Assembly: GCF_001625305.1 (NCBI RefSeq)
Contig: NW_017803932.1
Coordinates: 1,210,982-1,274,981 of the forward strand
Reading direction: 5' to 3'
DNA: 64,000 bases
Source of the DNA: Branchiostoma belcheri
Taxonomy: Eukaryota; Chordata; Leptocardii; Amphioxiformes; Branchiostomatidae
Under the pieces are notes generated by a model. The model saw nothing but the letters and a program-made list of their open reading frames with translations, made no database searches and had not been told where the DNA came from. Numbering within the stretch: position 1 is the first letter of the stretch; each line of letters starts with the position of its first letter. Position numbers and translations under genes: made by a program. Below, in pieces: positions 24,801-34,393 of the stretch.

Positions 24801-24862
24801 TGGATCAGACAGGAGACCCCAGTCTGGACTCACAGAACAAGTCACATCATCCTGACACATGA
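21805..24862 (+). CDS. STYX: STYX, serine/threonine/tyrosine-interacting pseudophosphatase
   Basis: Ten exons join in frame to 231 residues, against 223 in human: 21,805-21,867; 22,159-22,191; 22,417-22,470; 22,742-22,839; 23,018-23,078; 23,533-23,569; 23,686-23,725; 23,851-23,901; 24,125-24,276; 24,756-24,862. EILPNVFLGPYS, the KPNF segment and RRFCIQPNEGF match STYX. The dual-specificity signature reads VHGNGGISRS, with glycine (about residue 122) where active phosphatases have cysteine. That is the defining STYX change, so the protein should bind phosphoproteins without hydrolysing them; family members tether ERK and bind FBXW7. The acidic tail GRKRSLDEEGDEE matches the vertebrate C-terminus. 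Exon 6 has an unusual A-rich acceptor. The exon 9 donor (24,277) lies inside the first minisatellite unit, so that border is less sure. Confidence 0.93.
23264..23382 (+). mobile_element. Extremely 5'-truncated non-LTR retrotransposon tail with target duplication
   Basis: Within STYX intron 5, a 119-bp insert is flanked by 11-bp direct repeats AGATAGAATTA (23,253-23,263 and 23,383-23,393). The insert reads in one frame as ITPEEAQGLAQDRPRWKEVV, then ends in a stop after QED, resembling the C-terminus of a LINE reverse-transcriptase ORF. A GAGTGAGTGAATG tail follows. Target duplication, a coding remnant and a simple-repeat tail together indicate target-primed retrotransposition with heavy 5' truncation. 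The LINE clade is not determined. Confidence 0.7.
24264..24556. repeat. 18-bp minisatellite, about 16 units, starting at the STYX exon 9 donor
   Basis: The consensus unit is ACACATCTCCATGGTAAC. The first four units (24,264-24,335) are identical. Later units vary (ACTTGTCTCCATGGTAAC, ACATATACCCATAGTAAC), with one 16-bp unit and two longer irregular ones. The core CTCCATGGTAAC is kept in most units. Unit length is a multiple of three, so the first four read as repeated NTHLHG. The array begins inside the coding end of STYX exon 9 and continues into the intron. Confidence 0.95.
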
Positions 24863-24902
24863 GGACAGATGTGCTCTCACAAGTTACATTATACTCTTTT
24901 TG

Positions 24903-24908
24903 ATTAAA
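24903..24908 (+). promoter_or_regulatory. Candidate poly(A) signal ATTAAA for STYX
   Basis: ATTAAA lies 40 bases past the STYX stop codon, within a T-rich context. It would give a very short 3' UTR; longer forms using later signals are possible. Confidence 0.35.
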
Positions 24909-25758
24909 GTACGGTTAATGTACATTTGTTTTTGAGAGGTTTAAGGGTCCATTTTCTTTCTTACATTGATTTGTATTTGTCTCAAAGATGCATCCAAGAA
25001 AAGTTATTGACCTGTGTCATATGTCTATAGATAGTGGTACCTCTTCCTTTTTCCTGACAGTTCATTTTCCATCATTTTCAATCTGTAACAATGCATAAAG
25101 GGCCCCTGCATTGCATTATAATGCTATAGAAATGTTGATTCCTTTTGGTTTAACAATTTGATATTATTCCAACCCTACATAAAATCTGCCGCTATGTTGA
25201 TCAATTGTAGAGAATTCTAAAGTGATGTTAGTAATCAATCTCATTTGTTGCCAATGTACAATTTGATCAATATTACTTCAAACATTGTAATTAATTTGAC
25301 TGGGACCAAGGCTACAATTTTGGGTGCATATTTCTTGATTGACTTGATTCTTTGCAATCATAGCTGAAAGTCTTCTGTTGTTCAGCACTGAGTTTTTATA
25401 TTCTTTTCTGACTAGTGCATAATTAACTTCTACTTGCAGCTGCATTGACCACAGTGTCAGTGTGATACTGATAGATTAAACTCACAGTATGCCCAAACTG
25501 TGTGTACATTGTGTTTCACATTTACACTTATGCTCACATTGGAAATGGTTAGTTCAAGACAAAAGAGGAATGTCATGTATATTATCATTAGAGTCAGATA
25601 AGAATGTAAACTGGTCTTGTTTTTGTGAAAAGTATGTTAGTTTTATTATAGCCATGTGTCAATTATGGTACCATTTATTGACACTCATGTCTTTGAACAA
25701 AACATAGCAACGATTGCATGTTACACACTCTAATTATTACATATGACTTGGTGAAAAG

Positions 25759-25920
25759 ATATATAGTAGAGGGGATTCATTCCTCAAGCTACCGACATCT
25801 TGCACACGCAGTCGTCCCTCAGTAAGACATCTGGAGCCGCATAGTTCCCGTTTAGAACTTTTATTCAGCCTGTCACACGACCGGTTTTGCCTGTAGTCAA
25901 AGATAGTCAAAGATAGTCAT
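25759..25920. mobile_element. Retroposon-like insert with 15-bp flanking direct repeats
   Basis: TGACTTGGTGAAAAG occurs at 25,744-25,758 and again at 25,921-25,935, bracketing 162 bp. The insert is more GC-rich than its surroundings and ends in a short tandem AGTCAAAGAT repeat. A long target duplication and a repeated tail fit a truncated LINE, SINE or Penelope-like copy. No tRNA boxes or coding frame were recognised, so the class is open. Confidence 0.55.
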
Positions 25921-27639
25921 TGACTTGGTGAAAAGGTAGCTTATAAGTACATATAGTGGGGATAGAAGCTGTAGTAGTTTGTGTGTGTGTACATGTATGC
26001 ATAGGTTAACATTTTCACAGATACATGTACATGTATGTACGTACATGTATATAATGAGGACCATATTGTTATCAGGGTCAACCACTGTGCCTTAGCTTTT
26101 TTTGCTACTTGTTGTTCACATTGATCTGAGTACTCTAAAGTATCCACAGACTTGTTGCACAAGTAGAAAGGATTATTGTTATGTTTGTAGCAGGTGTTTA
26201 TGTATCCAGAGTAACAAGCTCTTGGTCCATATAAGTTAATGTGTGGCAAGTGGGAATGAAGACAATTATAGTATAGCAAGGCACTTGCCTAGGGGGTGTC
26301 GCATGGAGATGGATTCATCAAAGGTATGCATAGAATGGTGCATTTATTCACAGTTTCCTAGGAAAAGAATTATGCTCTCTGCCCTTTGTTAATTGAACTT
26401 TTACCCTTTGATGTCAAAGTGTTGAAGAGAAATTTAAAAAAAAAACTGGTCTAAATCCTGATTGAATGGGCACATTGGCAATGAAACTTAAGTACAATTA
26501 AATGCAAGAGATGGAAAAGTTTAAGCTATTGTGCAGGCATAGATAGATGCACATAATTTGTTTCAAAGCCCGGTGTGTTACGTACTGTATTTTAGAGTTC
26601 AACACTTTTGTACATAGCAATGTTCACATGATGGGTTGGTTACCCGCAATGCAATGAACTGGTAAGTCCAGAAATCATGCAGGTGTCAGAGTCAAGACTG
26701 AAGTTAGTGTAGATGTTTTCAGTAATGTGTACACCACAGTTGTATCACTGATGATGTTTCTTGTATGTGCAAATATGGAGGACTGAGATGAACATGTCTA
26801 GAACACAGTTGTAGGAAAGTAACCCCAGTACAAACAAATGTAGCTATGTCATTTGAGTACTGAAATAAAAGTTGTATAGGCAACTGTTTGTCCGTCTGTA
26901 AGTATTGACTTTTTGTATTATATTTCTATTAAGAAGATCTTAATTTGTGATAATGAAATAACTATGCAAAATATTACACATTTCTTCACAAGGAAATACG
27001 ATTCAGATACTAAACTAGTTTCTGAGGGTATTTACATTAAATACATGAATGTAAGGAGTTAAACAAAAATTGATGCAATTTTTTTGGCCATTGCCCAATT
27101 ATGTCAATTTTCATTCAAACATTCTTGAGCCGCCCTTAATACTTAAAAATTACTCTATGATGGGATATAAAAATCATTCCTCAGATTTTGACAATAACGT
27201 AGTCATATGATATATGAAAAAAGAAGACCTCCTCTAGATTGTGAATGTCGCATCCAACTGTATCATTTGTAACGAAAAGGGTACAAGAAGCTTAGCCTAA
27301 AGCAATGTCCTGATGCATGAAAGAGGAAGACTTCCCTTTACCTGTTTACCTGTCTCAAACAGATATAGTTTATATTGTTGGTTAGTGCCAGCCACAAACG
27401 ACTCATGCAGCAGAACAATATCTACGATACTCGGCATACCTTTACACTTAAGGGGAATAGCAGAACTATATACTGATTATGCGAATATTCACGTGGCTGT
27501 AAGTAAATACCAACGTCCTTGAATATAGTGTAAAATTGAAAGAATTGGGAACTCTACCAGTAAATTGATAGGCAGTCATTGCTGGGCAGTTGGCAGACTT
27601 GGCAAGACGCATGTTTGTAGCGGGAGAGTCACATTGGTA

Positions 27640-27850
27640 TGTCCCTCGCCAAGAAGGTTATTTTTCTGGTAGCGTTTGTGTGTACATGTTTGTGTGTATA
27701 TGTACATGTATGTATGTGGTTTAGAACGATAACTCGAGAAGGTTTCGATGGATTGTCATGAAACTTGGTAGGAGGGCAGGTCTTTATGAGACCTAGAAAT
27801 GATTAGTTTTGGGCCCCCTGGCGGCAATAAGAATTTTCATAATTAATGAG
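27640..27850. repeat. Probable dispersed repeat
   Basis: The segment containing GATAACTCGAGAAGG, GATTGTCATGAAACTTGG and GGGCCCCCTGGCGG resembles a repeat I associate with lancelet and other marine invertebrate genomes. Only one copy is in this window, so this rests on memory and its boundaries are approximate. Confidence 0.35.
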
Positions 27851-28610
27851 AAAAATTTGTTGTGTTGTGTTCTAAGATAGGACTATTCAAACTTTTGGGA
27901 GTAACCGTGGGGACAGTTGGTCTACGGGATCAAACAATGCTAGGTTATTACATTACAAAGACAGCTGTTCCTGTTATTGACCACGGGATGCTGATATTCC
28001 CTTCTTTGCATATATGCCTGCCATATTCTGTTGGTACGGCTACGAGTCATTGGCAGGTTCAGTTCCCATCTACAAATGTAGACATTCTAGTTTAACCATA
28101 TTGATGACTTTTGATGTATGGTAAAAAGGTATGGTGCAGATTATGCAGAACTGAAAAAGAGGAAACAGTCTGCCAAATATTTCCCAGCAAACGGGAGGTA
28201 ATCGAGTTTTACACAAACATAAGTTTTGAAAAGCACTGTAGACCTGAGCTACATATTCCAGATCAATTGTGCATTTCATAAGAGATGAGATTCTAGAAAC
28301 TTGAAATAAAGAATAAATCCTGATCTAAAAGTCACATTTTGAAGATGTTACAAATGACATAAGACAGACTACTCATACATACTATATGTTAAAAGCTTTT
28401 TAATAGAGCCATGTACGAATCATACTCTGTCAATTTAGCAATATTGCAAGCATATCACATACAGAGCAATACACCTATTGCTTTTGGAGTTGTACAGGTG
28501 CGATAGGAACTCAAAGGGGAACAAAAAAACGACATTTCCTCTTCCATGCTTATCCAACGTTATGGCACATTGATTTCAACATAGTCCCTTTACCACTCGT
28601 TCATATTTTT

Positions 28611-28684
28611 AAGAAAATACATCAATACAAGTATAGACTTGCCTTAAAAAGACAAGTCTAAAACGTGTATTGATGTATTTTCTT
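28611..28684. other. Long imperfect hairpin, pre-miRNA-sized
   Basis: Arms at 28,611-28,643 and 28,651-28,684 pair around a 7-base loop (TTAAAAA). The outer 19 bases (AAGAAAATACATCAATACA) pair perfectly. A small mismatched bulge follows, then TAGACTTG pairs again. The total is 74 nt. It lies about 240 bp upstream of the Toll-like receptor start. It could be a small RNA precursor, a MITE remnant or chance palindromy. Confidence 0.5.
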
Positions 28685-28920
28685 TATTTTGTGTTCTTCT
28701 TTATTTCATATCGGTAGACATGGTGTGACCTCGGCAATGTTTGCAAATCTAGTTAAATTCATTTTAAAAGGCATTTACGAGGACCAAGCGCCGTGACCTC
28801 GCTGTAATCTATTTGATAATTCTGACTTCTTCTTTACACTTAACAGAATCTTTACACAGTGATACTAAACGCAGCATCGAAGGATCGTGAGGCAAGGCGA
28901 CGAACTCCGACGACAAACTG

Positions 28921-31752
28921 ATGTTACGTGAGTGCAGAAAAATGAAAACATCCGGGCTGATTCTGGTGTTGGTACTCACGTGGTGGTCAGTGCAAATCCG
29001 CGCGTCAGCCTCAACAAGGAAAGGGGAATGGTGTTCATACAAAAATTGGGAGTTCTCCTGTGCAAAGAAGGGTCTAAGACGCATTCCCGTGTTAATTCCT
29101 GGTGAAGCACAAACATTGGATCTTTCTATCAATTATATACCAGCACTTTACAATGACTCGTTTGCTGGTATGGATAAACTCACAGTCTTGGATATATCAA
29201 GGAATCTCATAACTGACATTGAATCAGCAACTTTCTGGAACCTGAATAACCTAACAGTGCTAAACCTAAGAGACAATAGGCTACGGTCATTAAGTCCTCG
29301 TGTGTTTGAGAGTCTGTCCTATCTGCAAATTCTGCGGTTAGACCAAAACATGTTCAGTAGCACATCGGCCATTAGTGCAGCATTACTCCCGTTACGTTCT
29401 TTATATAGTTTGATTTTGAATAACAACAATCTGTCGCACATTAAGCTAGAACCAGACTTTGCAAATCTAAACCAACTAAGTTCTCTTCGTCTTTCTGGAA
29501 ACTCGATTTCATCTCTACAGGCAGAGTCCTTCCACGTGATGAAGAATCATTCCCTCACCCATCTCAGCTTGGGAAGTAACGGTCTGATTAGTATACCGCG
29601 ACAAGCCATAGATTCCTTCGCAAGAATTCGACAACTTGATCTTTCTATCAACAACTTGACACCAAAAGACGTGGTCACTATTTTCAATAATACTAGGGGA
29701 TTGGGGATTACAAATTGGACATTGAGTGATAATAGCTTGACTGAATTGACAAATGCCACATTCTATCCACTCTTTCATGAAGAAGTTATCTACCTTCGTT
29801 TAAACAGTAACAACATCTCCCAGCTAACAGACTATCTCTTTGGTTACTTGCCTCAACTGCGTGTTCTTTCTCTTGGACAGAACCCAGTTGAGAGGCTATC
29901 GGCAAGAGTGTTTGCTGGCTGTGACACTCTACAAGAGCTAGGCGTAGACAATTGGGGTTTGCAGGAAATTCCATTGGAATTATTCAAACCATTGGAAAAC
30001 TTGACGAAATTATACCTGGATTCAAATCAAATACATAAAGTCAGAGAAAAGGCCTTCATGTCGCTGCCGAAGTTGAAGATTTTGCGACTGACTGCAAATC
30101 GGATAGAAACAATAGAGGATAATGCCTTCTATGGTCTACACCATCTTGAAGTGTTGAATTTAGGTAGCAACCATTTAAGGGAAATTACATATTACACATT
30201 TAGTGAAATTGGCCCATCACTAAAAAAGCTAGACCTGACAGCAAATCGCCGACTGAAAACGATTTCCCCGTTCTCGTTCAACAAGCTACAAAATCTGACA
30301 GATCTATCTCTTCAAAGCTGTAAGCTAAAACGTCTAGGTAAGGATGACTTCGCAGGTCTGTACAACTTGCAACAACTTGACTTGTCCTTTAATTCGATCT
30401 ATACGATTGACCCAAATGCTTTTCATGATCTGTTGTCTATCAAAGTTCTCGACTTGAGCAACAACCATCTTGGACGCGATATACGTCAGAATCCATCAAT
30501 ATCTCCGTTCTGGAACCTAACCTCTCTAACCGAACTACATTTTATCTATCAAAAGTACACCGCAGGGATATTTCCTGATGGCTACTTGGATGGTCTGACG
30601 TCCCTTCGGCTGCTTACATTAATGTCACAGAAACTTGTATCACTGGAAAGCAAAACAAACAAAAGAAGTATTCTAAAAAAACTCACGGATCTCCAATACC
30701 TGCAACTATCTCAGAATAAGCTCAGCAATTTCACAAGAGACACTTTTGCAGGGTTGATCAACCTCAAGTACCTTTATCTTACGTCCAACTCCATTAGAAA
30801 TCTTCCATCAGGTATCTTCAGGTATCAAGGTAGACTGCAATATCTAGATCTCAGTTACAATGGAATTGTTACTCTGAGTAGCACGGTATTCAGCCCCTTG
30901 AAGTCATTAGTTGTACTCAACGTTTACAGCAACAGTTTTGCCTGTACTTGTGACATAGAATGGTTTCACAACTGGATAGTTTCAAGCATGAACACGACTA
31001 CAGGTGTACAGGGTGTCTACTTTGAAGCCCATACAAACTACACTTGTACAACTCCAGCAAACCTGAGAAACAAACGTCTGGTTGACATTAACTTTGACAA
31101 ACTTGGCTGCAGATCTAAACTCAGCTTTTATGTAGCAATAGGGCTGAGTGTCACGTTTGTCATCTTGTTGGTCACCATTATACTGATGTACCGATATCAT
31201 TGGTACGGACGATACGCCATGTTCCTACTCCGGGCCAAGTTCCACAAGTATGAACTCATCAGAGAAGAAGAGGAGAACCCCAAGACGTACGACGCCTTTG
31301 TGGCACACAACAGTCACGACAGCGCCTGGGTCATCCGTCAGCTCCTTCCACAGTTAGAACGAGGAGATCCTCCAGAGTTTCGTCTCTGTCTGGGCGAACG
31401 GGACTTTCAACCCGGAGCCCCTATAGTGGACAACATCGCCGAGTCCATCTACGAAAGCCGCAAAACCATCTGTGTCATCACGCGGAACTTTCTGGAGAGT
31501 GACTGGTGCAGGTTTGAGATGCAGATGGCGACGTATCGTCTGTTTGAGGAGCACGTGGACTGTTTGATTGTGGTGTTCTTGGAACAGATTCCAGCCCAGA
31601 GACTGGCCAAGTACCACTCCCTGAGGCGGGTGATGTGCAGGAACACCTACCTGGAGTGGCCCGAGGAGCCCGAGGCCAGGGATCTGTTCTGGGAACGACT
31701 TCGTGTCGCACTACGAACACACAGGCCACTGGATCACGAAGTTAATGCTTAA
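28921..31752 (+). CDS. Intronless Toll-like receptor
   Basis: A single 943-codon ORF encodes a hydrophobic signal segment (LILVLVLTWWSVQI, about residues 12-26) and about 25 leucine-rich repeats of the LxxLxLxxN type. A single C-terminal cysteine cluster follows (CTCDIEWFHNW, about 670-731), then one membrane helix (about 733-758) and a TIR domain (about 788-933). TIR box 1 is YDAFVAH, the BB loop is RDFQPGAP with the key proline, and the FW of box 3 is present. There is no internal LRR cysteine cluster, so it is the vertebrate-like single-cluster type. Such receptors sense microbial ligands and signal through TIR adaptors such as MyD88. Amphioxus has a greatly expanded TLR family, so no orthologue name is given. 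The second Met (residue 8) has a better start context than the first. Confidence 0.95.
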   Translation: MLRECRKMKTSGLILVLVLTWWSVQIRASASTRKGEWCSYKNWEFSCAKKGLRRIPVLIPGEAQTLDLSINYIPALYNDSFAGMDKLTVLDISRNLITDIESATFWNLNNLTVLNLRDNRLRSLSPRVFESLSYLQILRLDQNMFSSTSAISAALLPLRSLYSLILNNNNLSHIKLEPDFANLNQLSSLRLSGNSISSLQAESFHVMKNHSLTHLSLGSNGLISIPRQAIDSFARIRQLDLSINNLTPKDVVTIFNNTRGLGITNWTLSDNSLTELTNATFYPLFHEEVIYLRLNSNNISQLTDYLFGYLPQLRVLSLGQNPVERLSARVFAGCDTLQELGVDNWGLQEIPLELFKPLENLTKLYLDSNQIHKVREKAFMSLPKLKILRLTANRIETIEDNAFYGLHHLEVLNLGSNHLREITYYTFSEIGPSLKKLDLTANRRLKTISPFSFNKLQNLTDLSLQSCKLKRLGKDDFAGLYNLQQLDLSFNSIYTIDPNAFHDLLSIKVLDLSNNHLGRDIRQNPSISPFWNLTSLTELHFIYQKYTAGIFPDGYLDGLTSLRLLTLMSQKLVSLESKTNKRSILKKLTDLQYLQLSQNKLSNFTRDTFAGLINLKYLYLTSNSIRNLPSGIFRYQGRLQYLDLSYNGIVTLSSTVFSPLKSLVVLNVYSNSFACTCDIEWFHNWIVSSMNTTTGVQGVYFEAHTNYTCTTPANLRNKRLVDINFDKLGCRSKLSFYVAIGLSVTFVILLVTIILMYRYHWYGRYAMFLLRAKFHKYELIREEEENPKTYDAFVAHNSHDSAWVIRQLLPQLERGDPPEFRLCLGERDFQPGAPIVDNIAESIYESRKTICVITRNFLESDWCRFEMQMATYRLFEEHVDCLIVVFLEQIPAQRLAKYHSLRRVMCRNTYLEWPEEPEARDLFWERLRVALRTHRPLDHEVNA

Positions 31753-31936
31753 AGATGATGTTGGTGTAAACAATATGTACAATGTACAAAATCAAGAGAC
31801 AGAATAATGATATTCCTTTATGCCTGTTGGTGTTATCCTATTGCTAATGAATCTGTTGTTGGCTGAATATATGTTCTAACTTTTGCTACTTATCGTATCA
31901 TCAATACACTGCGTGCAACTCCCTTAAGAAATCTTA

Positions 31937-31942
31937 ATTAAA
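31937..31942 (+). promoter_or_regulatory. Candidate poly(A) signal ATTAAA for the Toll-like receptor
   Basis: ATTAAA lies 185 bases past the TLR stop codon. It is the first plausible signal in an AT-rich 3' flank. Confidence 0.3.
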
Positions 31943-32328
31943 GTTATGAACACATGCCAAGAATACAAACTGTAATCAATGGCAAGGACAAGGCTGAAAA
32001 CTACTTAATCTAGCATGTACATAATGAAGTATGTAGAAATTTAAGTCATTAGAATAACACAACCATGTACTTAGTACTTGCTGTTTATAAGTAAAGGTAT
32101 GTACATTGAGCAACATTGCCATGACTTTGTTGTCAACTTCCAAAGGTATACAAAAGTGTTGTAATCACACTTTACTCGAGGGCAATATCTTACACACTGA
32201 TCATGTGCATCATTTGTGGTGCTAACTAACTAACAGTGAGTGCTGAACGTGTATTAACACAAAGCCAGTCACAGTTGTGTTCTAGTGAATTTCCAACAGG
32301 CAATACAGATGAGGATTTTTGAACACAG

Positions 32329-32334
32329 TTTATT
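32329..32334 (-). promoter_or_regulatory. Candidate poly(A) signal AATAAA for COX16
   Basis: A minus-strand AATAAA lies about 365 bases beyond the COX16 stop codon and would give a 3' UTR of typical length. Confidence 0.4.
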
Positions 32335-32698
32335 AATTTGACAAAGCTGTACAGAACTGTATATACGCACAATCTTATCCATGTAGGTTTCAAGTACTTT
32401 TTATATACACTATCAGTACACTCTCCATTCTCTGTCTAAATAATAATGATAACAATCGATGTATAGATTCTATACACTGCACAATATCAATACTATGAGA
32501 CCTATACTCAAATTACATGTATGTGCAAATTTACTAGCAACAGCCAATATACATACTCCATAGCTACTCTGTAGGTTTAGTGGAACAAATTAGAAATTAA
32601 AAAATTCTATACAGAAGGTAATCTTCTAGTTAGTATACTGGCAATAGAATTGTGCAGAATAAACTAATACTCTGTACATAAAAACATAGACCCGTGTG

Positions 32699-34159
32699 TT
32701 ATTGACCAGTAGTGTCTGCCTGCTGTTTTCTTCTCTGTCTCTGTTCTGCCATCTTCAGTTGGAACTCCTTAGAGTCCTCCCACGGGCGTGGTCCCCTGAT
32801 GTTCTCCCAGTCAGACACGTCCACATCCTTCTGAACTTTCTACAAGATTTAACAGGGAAACACTGGTTGAGGATATAGGGGCAGTGGGTTGGTAATCCAC
32901 TGTGTCTTGGGTACTATGTCTTCCACCTTTTACCTCCCCAAATGAAGTCAGGTGCACATTTTGCACCTGCCTGCAGTGAGGAAAGTCATGTTACAAGTGC
33001 CTTTCCCATGGACACTTTCAGTCAAAGACTGCAGACAGGCAATTTGTATGTTCATACACCTTGAAGGCAGCAACTTTTCAGTTGGGACTTTTTTTCCAAA
33101 CAAGTCTAAATCTGAATTCTAATTGAATGCGAGTTGTCATTTACATGTAGGTGTTCCATACAAGTGTAAAACATATCTTTGACAAGCCAAGATCATGGCA
33201 GTGTTTCCTCTAATTCCTACCTCAAATTGGTTCTCCAGAGTGACTGGCTCTTCCTTTTTCTTCCACCCAAACTTCTCTTCTAGGTTTTTGTCAATCTGAA
33301 ACATGAAAAAGTCACAGCATTAGAGAAATCAAAGTATACAAGTTTTTGTTCACATCATATACATGCAAATTATTCGAAGACATATGCAAACTATTGGTAA
33401 GCAAATCATGCAACTGTCATTCATTCACTGGCCCTGACGTCATAGCTGTAGTTTTTATGGTATGGTAGCAGTTTCAGATACAGTAGATGTAAGCTGGACA
33501 GAAGGTTATGATTATAACCTTAACATTGTATCCCTCAGATTACTTACTCTTCTCTTCCTGAACTGTACATCATATCGTAAGGAAGAAAATCTTTCCAGTC
33601 CGTATGACCCTCCCACCACCATGATCTGTAAAAGAAACAAATCATTAATGTTACTCACTCTAACTCGACTTCAATTAATAGTAGTTAATGTAAAGTTACA
33701 TCAGTATACTCAGATACTGACACTAGTAACAATAAGTTAACTAAAACCCTTGAGTATAAAACAAACTTGATATTTTGCTATGTATCTTTAATTTCTTTTT
33801 GTAGTGCTACTAAAGAATGTTCTTGTCACATATTCACTCAATGTATATTAGTTGCCAAATTCATTCATTCATATTAGTTGCCAAAACAACAAATTCATTC
33901 AAATACACATGTATAATCAATCATATACACACACGTTAACATGAACTTGAAAGTGTTTTGTTATATCATGAGAAGATAAAAATGTCAGTCTCCCCAAATC
34001 TCGGGGACTTATTCAGTGAAATAAACTTTCTTATTGACCAATTAAAAACTCCCTACGTACGATCATCGGCAGTCCGACTTTGAGGAAGGCCCTGGTTCCC
34101 GAGGAGAGGGTTTTCCACCTCGCAGTCAGCTGGGACAGGAGCGCTGGAGAGGTCACCAT
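32699..34159 (-). CDS. COX16: COX16, cytochrome c oxidase assembly protein
   Basis: Four minus-strand exons join in phase 0: 34,061-34,159; 33,548-33,625; 33,221-33,295; 32,699-32,839 (stop TAA). The product has 130 residues, against 106 in human. VGGSYGLERFSSLRYD and DWENIRGPRPWED are COX16 signatures. A single hydrophobic segment (about residues 26-40, VGLPMIIMVVGG) matches the inner-membrane anchor. COX16 helps COX2 maturation and its joining to COX1 in complex IV. The N-terminus is longer than in human and rich in basic and hydroxyl residues, as for a mitochondrial protein. It shares a 225-bp upstream region with MRPS5. Confidence 0.93.
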
Positions 34160-34384
34160 TTTGTACTGGTACATGACCATTTATGAAGGGGGAACTGTAG
34201 TTCAATTGCTTTATAATCTATTGATTTTACATTCATATAAAAACATATCTACATTTATATTTTAGGTATATATGGGACATTAATATATTCATATTGATTT
34301 GCTAAACAATTAAAATATTTGGGCATTTTAGTGTACGCCTTATTTTGACACACCCCTATTTTCTCTATAATACTGTAATCCAAA
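34160..34384. promoter_or_regulatory. Shared upstream region of COX16 (minus) and MRPS5 (plus)
   Basis: The two start codons face away from each other across only 225 bp, so both promoters and 5' UTRs must fit here. I see no TATA box at a sensible place. A YY1-like motif lies at the MRPS5 end. Both products are mitochondrial, suggesting joint control. Confidence 0.7.
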
Positions 34385-34393
34385 ATGGCGGCG
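34380..34393 (+). promoter_or_regulatory. YY1-like motif over the MRPS5 start codon
   Basis: CCAAAATGGCGGCG spans the ATG at 34,385 and fits the YY1 consensus AANATGGCNGC. YY1 sites overlapping translation starts are a known class in short-UTR housekeeping and ribosomal genes. Confidence 0.6.

Larger units (their letters stand above)
24863..28920. other. Intergenic region between STYX and the Toll-like receptor
   Basis: No coding exon was recognised. The stretch holds a retroposon-like insert (25,759-25,920), a GT/ACATGTA-rich tract near 25,980-26,050, a dispersed-repeat-like segment (about 27,640-27,850) and a hairpin (28,611-28,684). The rest is AT-rich sequence with no structure I can name. 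Confidence 0.6.
31753..32698. other. Convergent 3' flanks of the Toll-like receptor and COX16
   Basis: The two genes point at each other here. The stretch holds AT-rich sequence, the candidate TLR signal at 31,937 and the candidate COX16 signal at 32,329. No exon or repeat was recognised. Confidence 0.6.
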
